A DNA stretch of 64,000 bases from Delphinapterus leucas (GCF_002288925.2 NW_022098049.1:2753936-2817935), one strand, 5' to 3'; positions 11,316 through 23,860 are shown, numbered from the stretch's first letter. The notes: generated by a model from the sequence alone, not told the origin. Numbers and translations: made by a program.

Positions 11316-11939
11316 AACAAACTTTTCTTCTCTGGCACAGGGCCACCTTCAGTTTTCTTTTCCTAATCTGTTACTTTGTAAACAACATTCAGAGCTTTTT
11401 ACAATCTCTTGTGGGGCTTTCAAAAGGGTTCTTGTACTTAGAGAATGCTTTTCTCACCATCCAGAAAGTGATTGCCTGGGAGGTAATGAACTGGTGGTGG
11501 GCTCCATGGAAAAGTGATGTGCTCCCAGCTTCCCAAGCTTGACCAATAGCCTGGGTTAGCGTTAGAAAGTGCAGTGGACTCTTCTTGGAAGTGCTTGGAA
11601 CTATCTTAAACAACCCAGTTGGGAGTTTCTAATCTCCAGAAACTAGTTTCTAACTTGGAGAGCTACATGCTCCCAGTTTGACCTGGGTAGAAGAATTTAA
11701 CGAGGCCATAGCAATAAGCAGAGTGGTAAGTAAACAGGTTGGGCTGCCCTGGGGTCAACTCACCACTGCTGTGTGTTTTTGGACACATCACAGAATCCCT
11801 TCATGCCTACTTACTCACATGTGAAACTGGAATAGTGCCCATGTTTCCTGCAAGGACCAGTGATGGATAGCAAACACTGACCTGGGTTTCTGGCCTTGAA
11901 GGAACAGTGAGGAAGGGAGTGGGTTTGTGAGAATTGTCG

Positions 11940-12090
11940 GTAGTAAATGTCAAGTTCTTGGCACATAGTTGTCGATCAATAAATAGTAGTTATTATTATT
12001 TCATAGAATTTTGTGAGTGTTCAATGTCATAATGTGTCCAAATAAAAGTCAATGCTGGGCACATAATAGAGGCTCAATAAATGGTACAAT
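11940..12090 (+). repeat. MIR/L2-type 3' tails, two copies
   Basis: Two similar ends, 'cttggcacatagttgtcgatcaataaatag' and 'gctgggcacataatagaggctcaataaatgg', lie about 100 bp apart. They are either two elements or a local duplication. Confidence 0.4.
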
Positions 12091-12124
12091 ATATTCAAAA
12101 GCAGGTCTAAGAATATCTGTAAAG

Positions 12125-12597
12125 TGTGAAAATTAATAATGGAAAACCTCACTAAAATAGAGTCGGGAGGCCAGAAGTGGGGAGCTCTCATGCACATACC
12201 ACTCCAGGTCAATACAGATCCCAACAGAAAGAGACCTACTTTGCATCTCCAGCACGAATCAACACTGCTTTACTAGTGCCAGCAGGAGGAATAAAGATTT
12301 TCTCCTTGCCTGGCAACAGCTCAGCCAATGAGAGACTGTCAAACTCAACCAATAAAAAGCCACTATACTTTGAACTCCCAGTTTCCTCCAATGGACTTTT
12401 TTGTTCGTACTAGCTCCTCCCAACTTCCCTTTCTGCTCTGTAAGAGTTTCCTCTCCTTTGCTTTACTGGACTTGCATGTGGTTCTCCATAGTTGCGCGTC
12501 TGAATTGTAATTCTTTGCTGCTCCTGAATAAACCTATGTCGCTGGTTAAATAGCTGGCCTTTTTATTGTTTTAGGTTAACGGAAGAAAGCTCAAAAG
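12125..12597 (+). mobile_element. Solo LTR, ERV1-like endogenous retrovirus
   Basis: LTR-like architecture in order: TG start near 12125, CCAAT box (cagccaatgagag, 12323), 'caaccaataaaaagcc' as promoter region, a C/T-rich block, and the polyadenylation hexamer in 'cctgaataaacc' (12523) followed by a 'ttttattgttttaggttaac' end. No internal retroviral genes adjoin it, so it is a solo LTR. The family is inferred from layout, not named. Confidence 0.65.
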
Positions 12598-12934
12598 CAA
12601 CCCACTCCACCCTGAGCTTGACTTGGATTATTCTATTGCCTCTGTTGTCCTTGGACAGTATCCTCTGAGGTCACCTTCTCATCAAAAACAACACCTGGGC
12701 CCCTGACAGACACAGCTTAAGAGTGATGACAGTAAGACTTTTCAGGAAAGTTAAATTTTTTATTAGCTAAAGAAAATGTGAAACTTCGGACACTTTTCAA
12801 ACCTCATTTTAAATTCCAAATTATTTGAAAGTTGGAGTGCAATATTGGAAGCAAAGTTGTGTAGCCTTGATTTGTAGATCATTATAGTCTTTGTTTTCTG
12901 TGTTTTTTTTTTTCTTGCAGGAGACATTGCTTTC

Positions 12935-13060
12935 TGGAGCACTGGGCTAGGAGGCAAGCAGCTGGGGGCTTAGTCCTGGCCCTACCATTAGCTAATTGTG
13001 TGACCTGGGGGCCCTGGTTTCTTACCTATCAAACAGGGAGGGTTGGGCTAGATTGCAAGT
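12935..13060 (+). repeat. MIR SINE
   Basis: The string 'gagcactgggctaggaggcaagcagctggggg...gctaattgtgtgacctgggg' matches the MIR core. Confidence 0.6.
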
Positions 13061-15380
13061 GTGTGACTTTCCATTTTCCCAAAACTTTGGTTGAAGGGAC
13101 TGGTTGTATTATTACTGTCAATAAAGTCCCTCAGTACGTGAGGTGGAGTGGGGATTAAGTTCCCTCACAGAGCCAAGGAAGGGACCCCACAGTCTGCTAA
13201 AGGTCTTCCCCACTAAGAATCATGGAAAACGGGAAGGGGGACCGGCAGTGTGTGGGGTTGTGGTGGCAGGAACTGGGTCTGAGGGAGGGACCAACTGGGG
13301 CAGATGCTGAAGAGAGAGATCAAATAAGATGAGTACAGACTGGCAAGAGATTTAATGATGTGGAGTCATGGGTGACCTTAGCAAGAACCCTTTCGGTGAA
13401 GGGGTGGAGATAAAAGCCTGATTGAAAGGGGTTCAAACAAGACTGGAATGAGGGGAATTAGACATAGTTAGATACACTTTGGAGTTTTGCTGTAGGTCTA
13501 AAAAATCATTGTTAGGAATAAAAACGATGAGATACGTAAACGCTTAGAACAGTTCCTATCACATTGTTAGTACTGAAACATGCTAGCCAAGATTATGATT
13601 CTCTATTTTCCATCTAATCCTCACCACATTTCTGAGAGGTCTAGAGGTCAAACTTTATCCAGGTTTGACATGAGAAAACTGAGGCAGACAAATATGGTGA
13701 CTCACCCAAGGTCTTTCTTCTAGTTCATTCATTTATCCATTCATCCCACACATGCCTGTTGAGGGCATGCTGTGAACTGGAATAAATAGATCACCAAAGA
13801 GTGGAGCTAGGAGCCATGTCTCCTGATCAACAGATTCATACTCTTCCCAGTATATTAGAGGACAGTTCTTAAAATGTTTAAACTGCTATTTTGCTACTAA
13901 ATGTGTGAGTGACAAGTCATCAAGGCAACTCAACTCCCTGACTCCTCAAAGAGATGTCAGTCTAGTGACTGGATACATTTATTTGATCTTCTTCACTTCT
14001 TTAAATACATAAATAGCATTTTCTACTATAGGCCAAAAAATACCCTTCATACTATATTCCCAAGTTACTATGAACTGGGAATCAAACTGTCATAAGGACT
14101 GATGTCTTTTCCCATGGACAGCCACCATCAGCATCTCCATACTATGCTTTTTGGGCTCTAGAAACCTATCAAAAGTTGGCTTCTTGGCAGGGACTCCAGA
14201 GAAAGGGGTCAATTAGTGATCATCTTGAGTTTGTTTAGACACAAGAAAAGCCATTCTTTGGAAATGGGCATGAATAGTTCCTCAGGCATCCATCACTGTC
14301 AAATAGGCAGGATTTAATCAACTGCTTAGCATTGAAAAGGTTGAATATCCAAGTGTAATCCATCTCTCTGAACTTTATTACCAATGTTCCTTTCTCAACC
14401 TCTTGAGAAGCCCAATTTCCCTAACCAAGGAAATTGAATGTAGGCTCAGAGAAGAAGTACCAATTAATCCTCCCATCCACCACCACTATCACCATGATGC
14501 TATCTGTAGGCAGAGATACACTTAAACTGTTTCAAAGGCAATTCTTGCTTACTGAGCCTAGGGAGCTTTGTAACTTCCATAGGCCCCATCTCCACCAGGG
14601 TCCCTTCTCTGTCATGGAAGGGAATAGGCAGAAACAAGGATGGCCTGCCTGGCTACTGGCAAAGGTGAGAGTCCAGCCCCCAGGCCCTGCTTTCCAGAAC
14701 TTTCTGCATGAGACCATAGCACAGTGGTGATATATGTGGTTTATGGAGTGAGCCAGGCTAGAGTCCAAATCCCAGAGCTGACATCTACTTTTGGTTTAAC
14801 TTTGGGTCCTGGCTGTCAATTAAAACCCACCTGAAAGGGTTGTACAGGTAAATAGTTTTAATAGCCATTCATTATCATCTCTCACAGATGAGAAGGACCA
14901 TACAGAAGAAGGATTAATACAACAAACTCAGGTTTAACATACATCACTGGTTGAACATGTGTTACCTCAACTTAACTGTCCACACCAGTAGGGATGGTGT
15001 GTAGTTATGTTCAGATATTGCCATGTGTGTCCTCTGTGATGGGTACTGTCTGAGAAGTGCAGCCCTCTGGGGCCAGTGGCCCTTCACATTCCATATGGAG
15101 TTTCTTATTCAGTGAAACAGCCTGTTCCCTTTCCCATTCATTCCCCTTGATTTGATGGTCTCGAGGTGGAGGTATTCTTCTGCTTTGCTGTGGTATTTAC
15201 AAATTCCTCAGAGCCCTGTCCCATCACATTCCTCCAGACAGGTTGGACTTAGATCCAAGGGCCCAGACTGGAGGACTGGGTGTTGTATTTCTTGGTGAGC
15301 CTCTGATGCATCTCTGGTTAGATTTCTGTCTGGCAGCCATTCACGCCTCCCTGAGAGTGCAATCTCTTTTTCCCCTACAA
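13061..15380. other. Intergenic DNA with weak MIR remnants only
   Basis: Possible decayed MIR copies at about 13600-13730 ('gagaaaactgaggcagacaaat') and 14730-14860 ('ggagtgagccaggctagagtcc'). The frame at 14434-14730 is not protein-like. Nothing else can be supported. Confidence 0.45.
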
Positions 15381-15384
15381 TGCT

Positions 15385-16090
15385 CACGGGGCTGAATTGT
15401 GTCCCCCTGCCCCCAAATTCATATGTTGAAACCCTAACCCTCAGGACCTCAAAATGTGACTGTATTTGGAAACAGGGCCTTTAATGAGGCAATGAAATTA
15501 AAATGAGGCCAAAAGATTGAGCCTTAATTTTTTTTTAATTAAAAAATTTTTTTAAATTTTTGGCTGCATTGGGTCTTCGTTCCTGTGCGCAGGCTTTCTC
15601 TAGTTGCAGTGAGCAGGGCTACTTGGTGCGCGGGCTTCTCATTGTGGTGGCTTCTCTTGTTGTGGAGCATGAGCTCTAGACGCATGGGCTTCAGTAGTTG
15701 TGGCTCATGGGCTTAGTTGCTCTGTGGCATGTGGGATTTTCCCAGACCAGGGATCAATCCCCTGTCCCTTGCATTGGCAGGTGGATTCTTAACCACCTTG
15801 CCACCAGGGAAGTCCCTGAGCCTTAATTTAATCTGACTGGTGTCCATATAAGAAGAGGAAATTTGGACACAGAAAGACTCCAGGGATGTGCACAAACAGG
15901 AAAAGGCCATGGGAAGATAAAAGGAGAAAACAGACATCTACAAGCCAAGGAGAGAGACTTCAGAAGACATCAACCCTATAGATACCTTGTTCTCAGATTC
16001 CTGCCTCTAGAACTGTGAGAAAATTCATTTCCCTTGTTTAAGCCAGTCTGTGGCCACTTTGTTATGGCAGCTGGAGGTGACTAATACAGT
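15385..16090. mobile_element. ERVL-MaLR solo LTR (MLT1/MST-like), split by a SINE
   Basis: Contains 'ctgaattgtgtccccc', 'aaattcatatgttgaaaccctaacc', 'gtgactgtatttggaaacagggcc', 'tggtgtccatataagaagagg' and the terminal 'actttgttatggcag...ctaatacag', all typical of MaLR LTRs. A younger SINE sits at 15531-15816. Confidence 0.8.
15531..15816 (-). mobile_element. CHR-type SINE, antisense, inside MaLR LTR
   Basis: Reverse-complement SINE ending 'ttaaccaccttgccaccaggg'. A 13-bp target-site duplication (tgagccttaattt) lies at 15518-15530 and 15817-15829. Confidence 0.93.
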
Positions 16091-18775
16091 CTCTTTGCAT
16101 TCCCCAATATTCAGTCACTTCTATGACATCAACTCACGAGTTAAGATAAGCCACGCTGACTCATTTCTACGGTGGCTTTGGGGAATTCTGTTTCCAGAGC
16201 CAATTATATTTAAGGTGTCACTGGACAGTGGCAGAGAGGGAAGAGCCACAGCACTTGAAAGGATACTTTTCTTTTGGGTCTATCAGTCTTCCTGAAGAGA
16301 CACCATGGCTCCCAAAGTTGAGGCTGGAGCAGACAGTTACTTCTGTCTACAATGCAGCTTCTTACTGTGTCTGGGATCCTTGTTCATTTCTAGTCACTCC
16401 ACTGGAATGCTCCTCGCATGAATATGCACCAAACCACTCACAAAAGGAATTTCACAGTTTTTAGTCCCAGTTCCTACACTTTGCGAAATGTTTCACATCC
16501 GAGGTTCTGTGGGGAGCTCCACAATGCAGCTGTAACCCTCAAATCCCAACTACCTTATAAGCTCCCTAGATGGGCCAGAGCCCCGATATACCACATATCG
16601 CACTAAAAAAGCTGGGGAGCGGGGGGGGGGGGGGACAATTGCAGAGACTACAGTGCTGAGAACACACTCTAGCATGACCTGCACAGCTGGACAAAGTGAC
16701 CCTGGCAGAAACCGTGTCGCCTATGAGTCATCTCCCTCCCAGCCTTGTGCTGTTACTAAAATGCCCTTTATAAACATTATCAATTTGCTGACATTTCTAA
16801 GTGAAGTATTTTCCTGCAAAAAGAAAAATAATAAAAGTCACCAAGGAAAGGAAAAGGCTCTGGTGAATATTAGATAAATACTGCTCCTTGGATCTCACTG
16901 TATCCACTCTGGACATTGGGATTACCCAGTAGAGACAAAATGACCCGATTTATATACTCATCTCTGGGAAGGGAGGAGATCTGGTGCTATGTGAGGTTCT
17001 GAAGCACCTCCTCCAGTTCACCTGTTTGAGCATCCCCTTGTAGTCACCTTAACCCTTTCAGTTTTTACACTTAATGATTTTGTTCTCCTTGGGTGGCTAT
17101 CTTAATTAGTAACCACTAAGTGCATCCATGATCGTTCACTGATTTAGAACAATGAGTGTCTTGTTCTTAGAGTTTGTGCAAATGAGCCAGTGTGAGAATG
17201 TGCTGCAGAAGGTTGTAACCGGTTCTGGTCTCAGAGGGAAGCATCCACCTTGGGGCATACAGGGCATGCACCTTTTCTTAGAGACTGAGACACGAGTCAG
17301 AATGCCTGTTTCTTAGTTTAAGATGAGAAGTACAACTGTCAATCAAGCCCAGCTGCCCCTTCAGCACCTCTCCACTGCCTTTCCCTATATATCAAATACC
17401 TGGACATCAAAATTACAATCAGAAGCTTGCTTGATGAGTGGCGATGCCGAGTTGGGGTGTGTGTAGATTGATACATGATAGGATAACATCTACCCAAAAA
17501 TAGGAATGCTGATGTCCATGGGGCAGCAGACACACTGCTGGCCAGCATCTGAAAGGCTCAGCCCACCCCTGGCTCCTTAACGGTTTTCCTTGTTCTGTCT
17601 TCACCCTCATTCTCACCTTTGCCCCGCCCCCTAGTCTTTCACCAAACCATAAACTACAAGGTAATAGTTTCTGTTGAGTGGATTCCAAAGACCCCTGCTT
17701 AGACTCCTTAGGATCGGGTCACCTTGATTGCAGTTTCCCAGAGTCCTCGGTTTCTCATCAACAGACACTTGCTTGGTTTGCTCCCAATCTCCACTGAGTG
17801 GGTTTTCCTGATTTGACTCCTAAACAGAAACTTTTCATCTGAGTTCCTAGGGAAACATCAAGCTCACTGCCCTCTTCCAGCCTCTCTTTCCTGCTTTTAA
17901 AGGGCTACTGAGAGACAGAACAAGATAATGCATGCGACATTCTGATTCTGGTGTTCAGCACCACGGAGCACTCAGTAAGCATTGGTTGCTTTTCCCACGA
18001 GTGGTGAAGCGTGCTTTGTAGCTCTGCATATCCAATCATACTCTCATAGGGCAAGGGGGCAGATGTGCATGCCCCAGAGAACTTCCATTGAGTGATGGTA
18101 GGGATCCATACCCTAGCCCAATCCCAAACCTTAAATAGGATTCAAAGTGTGTGAACACCTTGTGGGAGACTGTGGGAGTGACGGGCCTGCCATGGATGTG
18201 GGTCCTCGGAGGAGGGCAGCGCTGGCACCTCGCTGGCCTGACCAATACCCAACCTGATGGAGCATTGATTGACTCTCCCAGCTGATGGTGAAGTTCTGAC
18301 CTGATTGATCTCTAAGAAAACCTTTAACACAGAGCTGCAGAGACGGTCAAGGACCCAACAGAGATTCAGCTTTGATGTGAAGCATGTTCCAAGATGGTGA
18401 ACATGGCTGGATACCTTAGCCTCCTGACCTCAGGAGCAACGGTGTGGCCTCATGTTCACTGCTTTGAGACGGAGGAGATAGAACAGTTGGCTTTTTTTTT
18501 TTTGGTGAGAAAGGAGAACTACCAGGAACTCCTCTCAGGGGACATTTTACCCCTATGGGCCCAATGAAGAGGATGCTGGCCCCATCCTGCATCCTCAGAA
18601 CTTCACTCCCTCTGGACAGGTGGGGCGGCTGGAGAGACTGGTTGACGTCCATGATTCTGGATATTCCATCTGTAGCCTATAAGCTTGAAAAGTGGTCTTC
18701 ATAGAGAAAGGGATGCCCCTCTCTTTTAGGAGTGAAGACAGAGAGATGGGGTCCAAGGGCTTTACCAATGACTAG
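16091..18775. other. Intergenic DNA, no gene supported
   Basis: Many short frames on both strands, none with a recognisable domain or consistent splice structure. A possible MIR end lies at about 17940-17990 ('cggagcactcagtaagcattgg'). Confidence 0.45.
16621..16634 (+). repeat. (G)14 homopolymer
   Basis: An uninterrupted run of 14 G preceded by 'ggggagc'. Homopolymers of this length are prone to assembly length error. Confidence 0.9.
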
Positions 18776-18779
18776 CTCA

Positions 18780-18985
18780 GCAAAAACTGTTCTTTGTGGA
18801 GCGTCTATGACATGCTGGGCATTAGATGTGGTGCTGTGAGTGTGATCTCATCTATCTCTAGATCAACACCAGGAGGCAGGTGCTATTGTCCCCATTTTCC
18901 AGAGGGAAGACTGAGGCTCGGTGGGGTTAAGTAGTTGATTCACTCGAGCTCAGCAGCTGGTAAGTGGCTAGACCAGGATTGGACC
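18780..18985 (+). repeat. MIR SINE
   Basis: Contains 'caggaggcaggtgctattgtccccattttccagagggaag' and 'gagctcagcagctggtaagtgg', a classic MIR segment. Confidence 0.65.
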
Positions 18986-19293
18986 ACTTTCCACTTGTCA
19001 GCACCTCCAGAAAAAGTCTGTGACAGCACGAATTGGGTAAGATTTCCTAAAGTTTGTGACCTCCCTGGGCTTGGTATTTTGGTCTCTCTGCTATCTGTGG
19101 AGAATAAAAAACTTTCATACAAGAGAAGCATGTCTGCTTGTCCTTAGAGGCAACAAGAAGAGAAATCTCCAGTGATCGGTGGGGCCAGAGTGAGGAAAGG
19201 TAATATCTAAGGGGTGAGATTCTAGAGCCTCTGGAAAGACAGAAAGGGAGAACCTGGGAGTGAGGTCAAGAGAAGCTGTACGCCAGGGGCTCA

Positions 19294-20202
19294 ATGGTAA
19301 GACTCAGATCGGCTCCCAAAGACATAAGGAAATCTTTATGTAAAGAAAAGAGGGTCAAAGGTACACTGATAAGAGAGGGCACTGGCCATTTCATGGACTT
19401 TAGCATGACACGTATGCAAAGAGTCACTGTCCTTTTTCAAAAAAGTGGTCTTCTTTGGATTTTGACAATATCATTTTTTAAAGTCCCTCTGGTTGCTTTT
19501 ATTCTAGAAATGCCAGGTCGAAGCCTGGGTCAAGGGAAACCACACTCAGGTTACCTTTGGTCCTCTGGGTGCTCACCTCTCCTCCTTGCCCAGTCTTACT
19601 TTAGTTCATATGATCCCAGAGGGTTTGGGGAGGGAGGTTTGGCTGCTAATAATATATCTATCTATCTATCCCTTGGGATAGGTAGCAGTAACCACTCCAA
19701 CACCAGGTTAATCTTTGGTGCTACTGGCGTGTGGAGGCCCCAATGCTATCAATGGATCAGCTTTCATGGAATGTGTTCACACCAGGGAAGTGCCCATCGC
19801 CATGCTGTCCCCCCAGCTGGGCCCGTTAGTCAGGGACAGCCAGCATCTGGGCTCCAGGAAGGCACAGCTTTCAAGACCCAGGGCCTTTCCTGTGAGCTCT
19901 GGGAGCCTTTCCTGCCTGTCACCATCCACAACGACCTCACCTTTCTCCCATCACCAAACTCTCTCTCGGTCATTACCGAACACATAAACATGCAATTGTT
20001 TCTGATTGCCTCAAAGGTATGCGCTGACTCCTATGGTAAATGCCTTGAGCTTCAGGAGGTGCAGGGGTGCAGGAAGGCTGCCTTAAGGATGATTATACCC
20101 CACAGGCCCAGCCCCGTATCCAACTCACATTCACCACATCTTACCCAACCCTGGAATATCTCTAGATCCTCAACACTGCCTTCTGAACAGTGTCAGCTGT
20201 AG
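19294..20202 (+). other. Open frame of 302 codons, probably chance
   Basis: This is the longest uninterrupted ATG-to-stop frame in the window. Its translation has no signal peptide, domain or repeat that I recognise, and composition looks like translated non-coding DNA with scattered Pro, Ser and His. A second frame (19715-19987) overlaps it. A TATC microsatellite runs through it at about 19655-19672. No splice context or poly(A) signal was seen to support a gene. Confidence 0.2.
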
Positions 20203-20576
20203 TGTGGCCTGCTCGCAGAATTCTTTCTCACAACATCTCTTTTCACATAGAGTATATAGACTCAGAAAACTAGAGAAAAGTACAGAGACAAAGGAAAAGT
20301 AAGCCAGAAACGAATCCTGGATTAAAACTGTTTCCTTGGGAACACTCCTCTCTTGCACATAATAATCTCACTTTGATGAACACAGCTCCATTAGGGGCAC
20401 AGGTATATTTGAAAGCAGTATGGTAACTGGAGACACCAAGTTTGAAACAGCCACTAAGCTGTCAAGGCTCTTTAAAATATGATGCCAACTTTCATTTCTG
20501 TCTGAGCCTCTGTTCTCCCACCTCATTCTGTACTCTGGGCCGAGACTGAACTCCACAGGACAGGTAACTTGTGGGA

Positions 20577-20745
20577 TGGGAAGAGAATGGGCTTTGGGGT
20601 CTAACGGGAATGGGTCTGAATCCCACCTCTGTGTTCTAGGAGCTATGGCTTTCCTTGCAGGGATTCTGCCATGATTAAAGAGGTGATATGTGTATGTATG
20701 CCAGTGCACATAGTAGGTGCTCAATACATGGAAATGGTTTGTTTT
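20577..20745 (+). repeat. MIR SINE
   Basis: The elements 'gggctttggggtctaacggg', 'gaatcccacctctg' and 'gtgcacatagtaggtgctcaatac' match MIR. Confidence 0.65.
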
Positions 20746-20929
20746 GATTCAAGTCATTGTGAACCCAGAACACGTCTGGCTGTCACAGCTGCTTGTGCCC
20801 TAAGTGAACAGCCATCTCTGCTGGTTGACATCCTATCCATCCATTCAGTCCTGGGTTAACGGATACCTCTTCAGGGAAACAGTCCCTGATTTCCAAGTCA
20901 AATGAGACATCACACATGGAAATATGACC

Positions 20930-21112
20930 ATGTCATTCCCCAACTCCAAACCAGTGACTCTCCATTGCCCAGAGAATGAAATCTAATCTCCTTAGTGAGA
21001 ACAACAAGGCCCTTCATGATTTAACCTTTGTCCCCAGTCCTTCCTCAAACTCTATTCATTTATATTCCAACCATATGCACCCACTGTAGCTTCCTGAATA
21101 CAGCAAGCTTCC
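20930..21112 (+). mobile_element. L2 LINE fragment
   Basis: The string 'cagtgactctccattgcccagagaatgaaatctaatctcc...caaggcccttcatgattt' matches the L2 3' region. Confidence 0.65.
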
Positions 21113-21494
21113 TCAAACTTCCCTGCTGCTGGAGGCTGTACCATCAAAATCAGGAGGCTGAATCAACTCGCACTGGGATTTCTGAGACAATAGGCATGCA
21201 ACACACAGGACCCAGTTGGAGCACACCCACAATCCTTGAGGGTCTTGGCATCTGCATCTTGCAAATAGAACATTCCTTGAGTTCATCTGAAGCCTCGCTC
21301 AGGATGACCATGGAAAATGCGCTTGTGGTTCCCACTCCTCAGACCAACCTGTCCTGTCTGCATGCTCATCAACAGCCTGGGGTCAGGGGAGAAGGCAACC
21401 CTCCCAGGGGCAGATGGGAAAACCAGAGCACTGCCATTGCTCTGTGCAAGGTATCAGGTAAGAGTGTGTGGCCCCCAGGCAGAACCAGACCTGG

Positions 21495-21645
21495 CCCAAA
21501 CCTGACTTGTCACTTATCAGCTATGGGACCTTGGCCACGTCTCTGAACCCCCATTTCTTCTTCTGGGGGAGGGGAGTAGTAATAATGCCCCAAAATGTTA
21601 CGGGGAAGAGTGCCTGGCATATAGCAGGTGTGAATAAATGTTTAT
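21495..21645 (+). repeat. MIR SINE
   Basis: The strings 'acttatcagctatgggaccttgg' and 'gtgcctggcatatagcaggtgtgaataaatg' match MIR. Confidence 0.65.
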
Positions 21646-21732
21646 TTTACTATTTTTAGAATTCCTGGAAGTAGCAGGCAATGGCTCCTCTGAAATAACA
21701 CTGGACCATAACAAGCGTTTGGGCTGGGTTTT

Positions 21733-21894
21733 TTTGTTTGTTCTGTTGCTGTTGTTTTTGGTTTTGTGGGGTTTTCTTTTTTTTGGCCGCACCGTGCAAT
21801 ACACGGGCTTTTAGTTCCCCAACCAGGGATAGAACCCCAAACCCCTGCACTGGAAGCGTAGAGTCTTAACCAACGGACCGCCAGGGAAGTTCGT
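21733..21894 (-). mobile_element. CHR-type SINE, short form, antisense
   Basis: Carries 'ttttggccgcaccgtgc', 'ttccccaaccagggatagaacccc' and 'cggaccgccagggaag'. Target-site duplication gggctgggtttt at 21721-21732 and 21895-21906. Confidence 0.9.
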
Positions 21895-22139
21895 GGGCTG
21901 GGTTTTATGTACTGCCTGAAGAGATTGAACCAACTACCTCGGATACATCTGTAGTTCAGCTTTAAAAGGTCAAGATTTTGTCCTCCTCTCTCATCCTTCC
22001 CCTCCAGAATACAGTCTGATAAGACACTTCCCTAGAGGGAAGCCTCTCTGTGCTCCAGGGAACATGTTCAAGAATTCAGCCTCTGCAAGTTTGACTCTTT
22101 AGATTTATATGATGTGTGGGTTATGGTATGGAAAGATCC

Positions 22140-22325
22140 AGAAACCTGGAGGCAGGGGACCTGGGTTCTGGTCCTGACCTGCCTGGTTACCAGCTGAGCT
22201 GTGTGACCGTGGCTAAGTCACTTAGCCTCTCTGGGCCTCAGATCCCTCATCTATAATACAGGGGTGTCTACCTCACAAATAAGATAATGAGAGGGAAAGT
22301 GTTCTATAAACTACAAAGAATAGTT
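22140..22325 (+). repeat. MIR SINE, near full length
   Basis: The strings 'ggggacctgggttctggtcctgacc', 'gtgtgaccgtggctaagtcacttagcctctctgggcctcag' and 'gagaggg...ataaactac' give the full MIR order. Confidence 0.7.
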
Positions 22326-22464
22326 AAGGTGTAAGGTTCTTGGATTTACCTCTTTTTCCCCTTGGCCTGTTTAACTATAGGTTAAAAACCTCTTATCTAC
22401 AATTCCAAAATGCAAAAACATCTGAAAAACAATATTTTTTTTGTAATTCATTTGGCTGCAATAC

Positions 22465-22621
22465 GTTTTGTTTGTTTGGTTTGGTTTTTTCTGGTCACCC
22501 CTTGTGGCATGTGGGATCTTGTGCAGCACGTGGGATCTTAGTTCCCTGACTGGGGATCGAATCCCTGCTCCCTGCATTGGGAGCACAGAGTCTTAACCAC
22601 TGGACCACCAGGGAAGTCCCC
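22465..22621 (-). mobile_element. CHR-type SINE, short form, antisense
   Basis: Reverse-complement SINE with 'gggatcgaatccctgctccc' and 'actggaccaccagggaag'. Target-site duplication ttggctgcaatac at 22452-22464 and 22622-22634. Confidence 0.93.
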
Positions 22622-23354
22622 TTGGCTGCAATACTTGAAATGAATTGATGTGAGTCTATTTGTAGACTTTGTCTCACTTACAGTGAATATTCATATGTTT
22701 TACTGCAGAAATAATAATGTGTTTGATTTCAGAGTACTGTTCCAGTTACCTCTGGGGGTGTCAAGTAACATAAGAGATACTCTGAATTCTGGAACACATC
22801 TGGCTCCAAGAGTTTGGCTTAAGGAATTATGGAATTATATTCTAGGAGTAGATCTTAAATTGTAGACATTTGTATGCCATTTTCATGCTTTTTGTCATAT
22901 CCTTATTGTTTGCTTTATATATTTTAAATGACTCAATTTTAACTTATTTTTTTCAAATGAATCCTTAAAAATATATACAGTAAATTAAATATCTAATTAT
23001 ACATTTAAAGTGTTTGTCTATCCTGCAAATCATCCTGCATATCATAGTGAATGAATACACCCCGCACTTTAGGCAACAGAGATCTTGAAACAGCACAACC
23101 TGTCAGCTCTTAAATCGCCAGAAGACAAGGGATAAGGGTGACATCTGTACAGTTCAAACTCATCTTTGAAGTTCTCAATTATCATAAATATTCAGCAGTT
23201 CTATTCCACCAAGTGCTGGCTGGATCCCTGCTGTGAGCAGTAATTTTGATCACATCAGCTGTGAAGTTATGTTGAAAAACCACAAAACGACCAGCAAAGA
23301 TGGCAGATGACACTTAACTTCCTAACAGCTTACACGTGGTAAGTTCTTTGTTTA

Positions 23355-23592
23355 GTTGATTACATTTTTTAATTAAAAATTTTTTAAATTTGTTCTATTA
23401 AGGTAATATTGATTTATAGCATTATATAAGTTTCATGTGTACATATTTCTATTTCTGTATACCCTACAGTGTGCTCACCACCAGAAATTTAGTTTCCATC
23501 TGTCACCAAACAGTTGATCCCCTTTACCCATTTTGCTCCCCCATCCCTCCCCCTCTTAGAACTAAGTGTCCATCAACAGATAAGTGGATAAA
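23355..23592 (-). mobile_element. L1 3' UTR fragment, antisense
   Basis: Reads in reverse as an L1M 3' terminus, with an A-rich tail at its left end and 'gtgctcaccaccagaaatttagtttccatctgtcacc' inside. It abuts a sense L1 piece at about 23,555-23,590. Confidence 0.65.
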
Positions 23593-23860
23593 GAAGATGT
23601 GGTGTATATATACAAGATTACTCGGCCATAACAAAAGATGAAATTTTGCCATTTGTGACAACATGGATGAACCTTGAGGGTATCATGCTAAGTGAAATAA
23701 GTCAGAGGAAGAAAGACAAATACTGTATGATTTCACTCACATGTGGAATTTAAAAAACTAATAATCCAACAATAAATAAGTGAACAAGCCAAACCAAACC
23801 AAACCAAACCAAAACAAACACATACAGAGAAAAGAGTCGTGGTAAATTCTTTGACATTCT
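23560..23860 (+). mobile_element. L1 ORF2-end fragment, sense
   Basis: The strings 'tccatcaacagataagtggataaagaagatgtgg', 'caacatggatgaaccttgagggtatcatgctaag' and 'gtggaatttaaaaaac' are L1. It ends in an (AAACC)n run at about 23,790-23,815. Confidence 0.8.
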
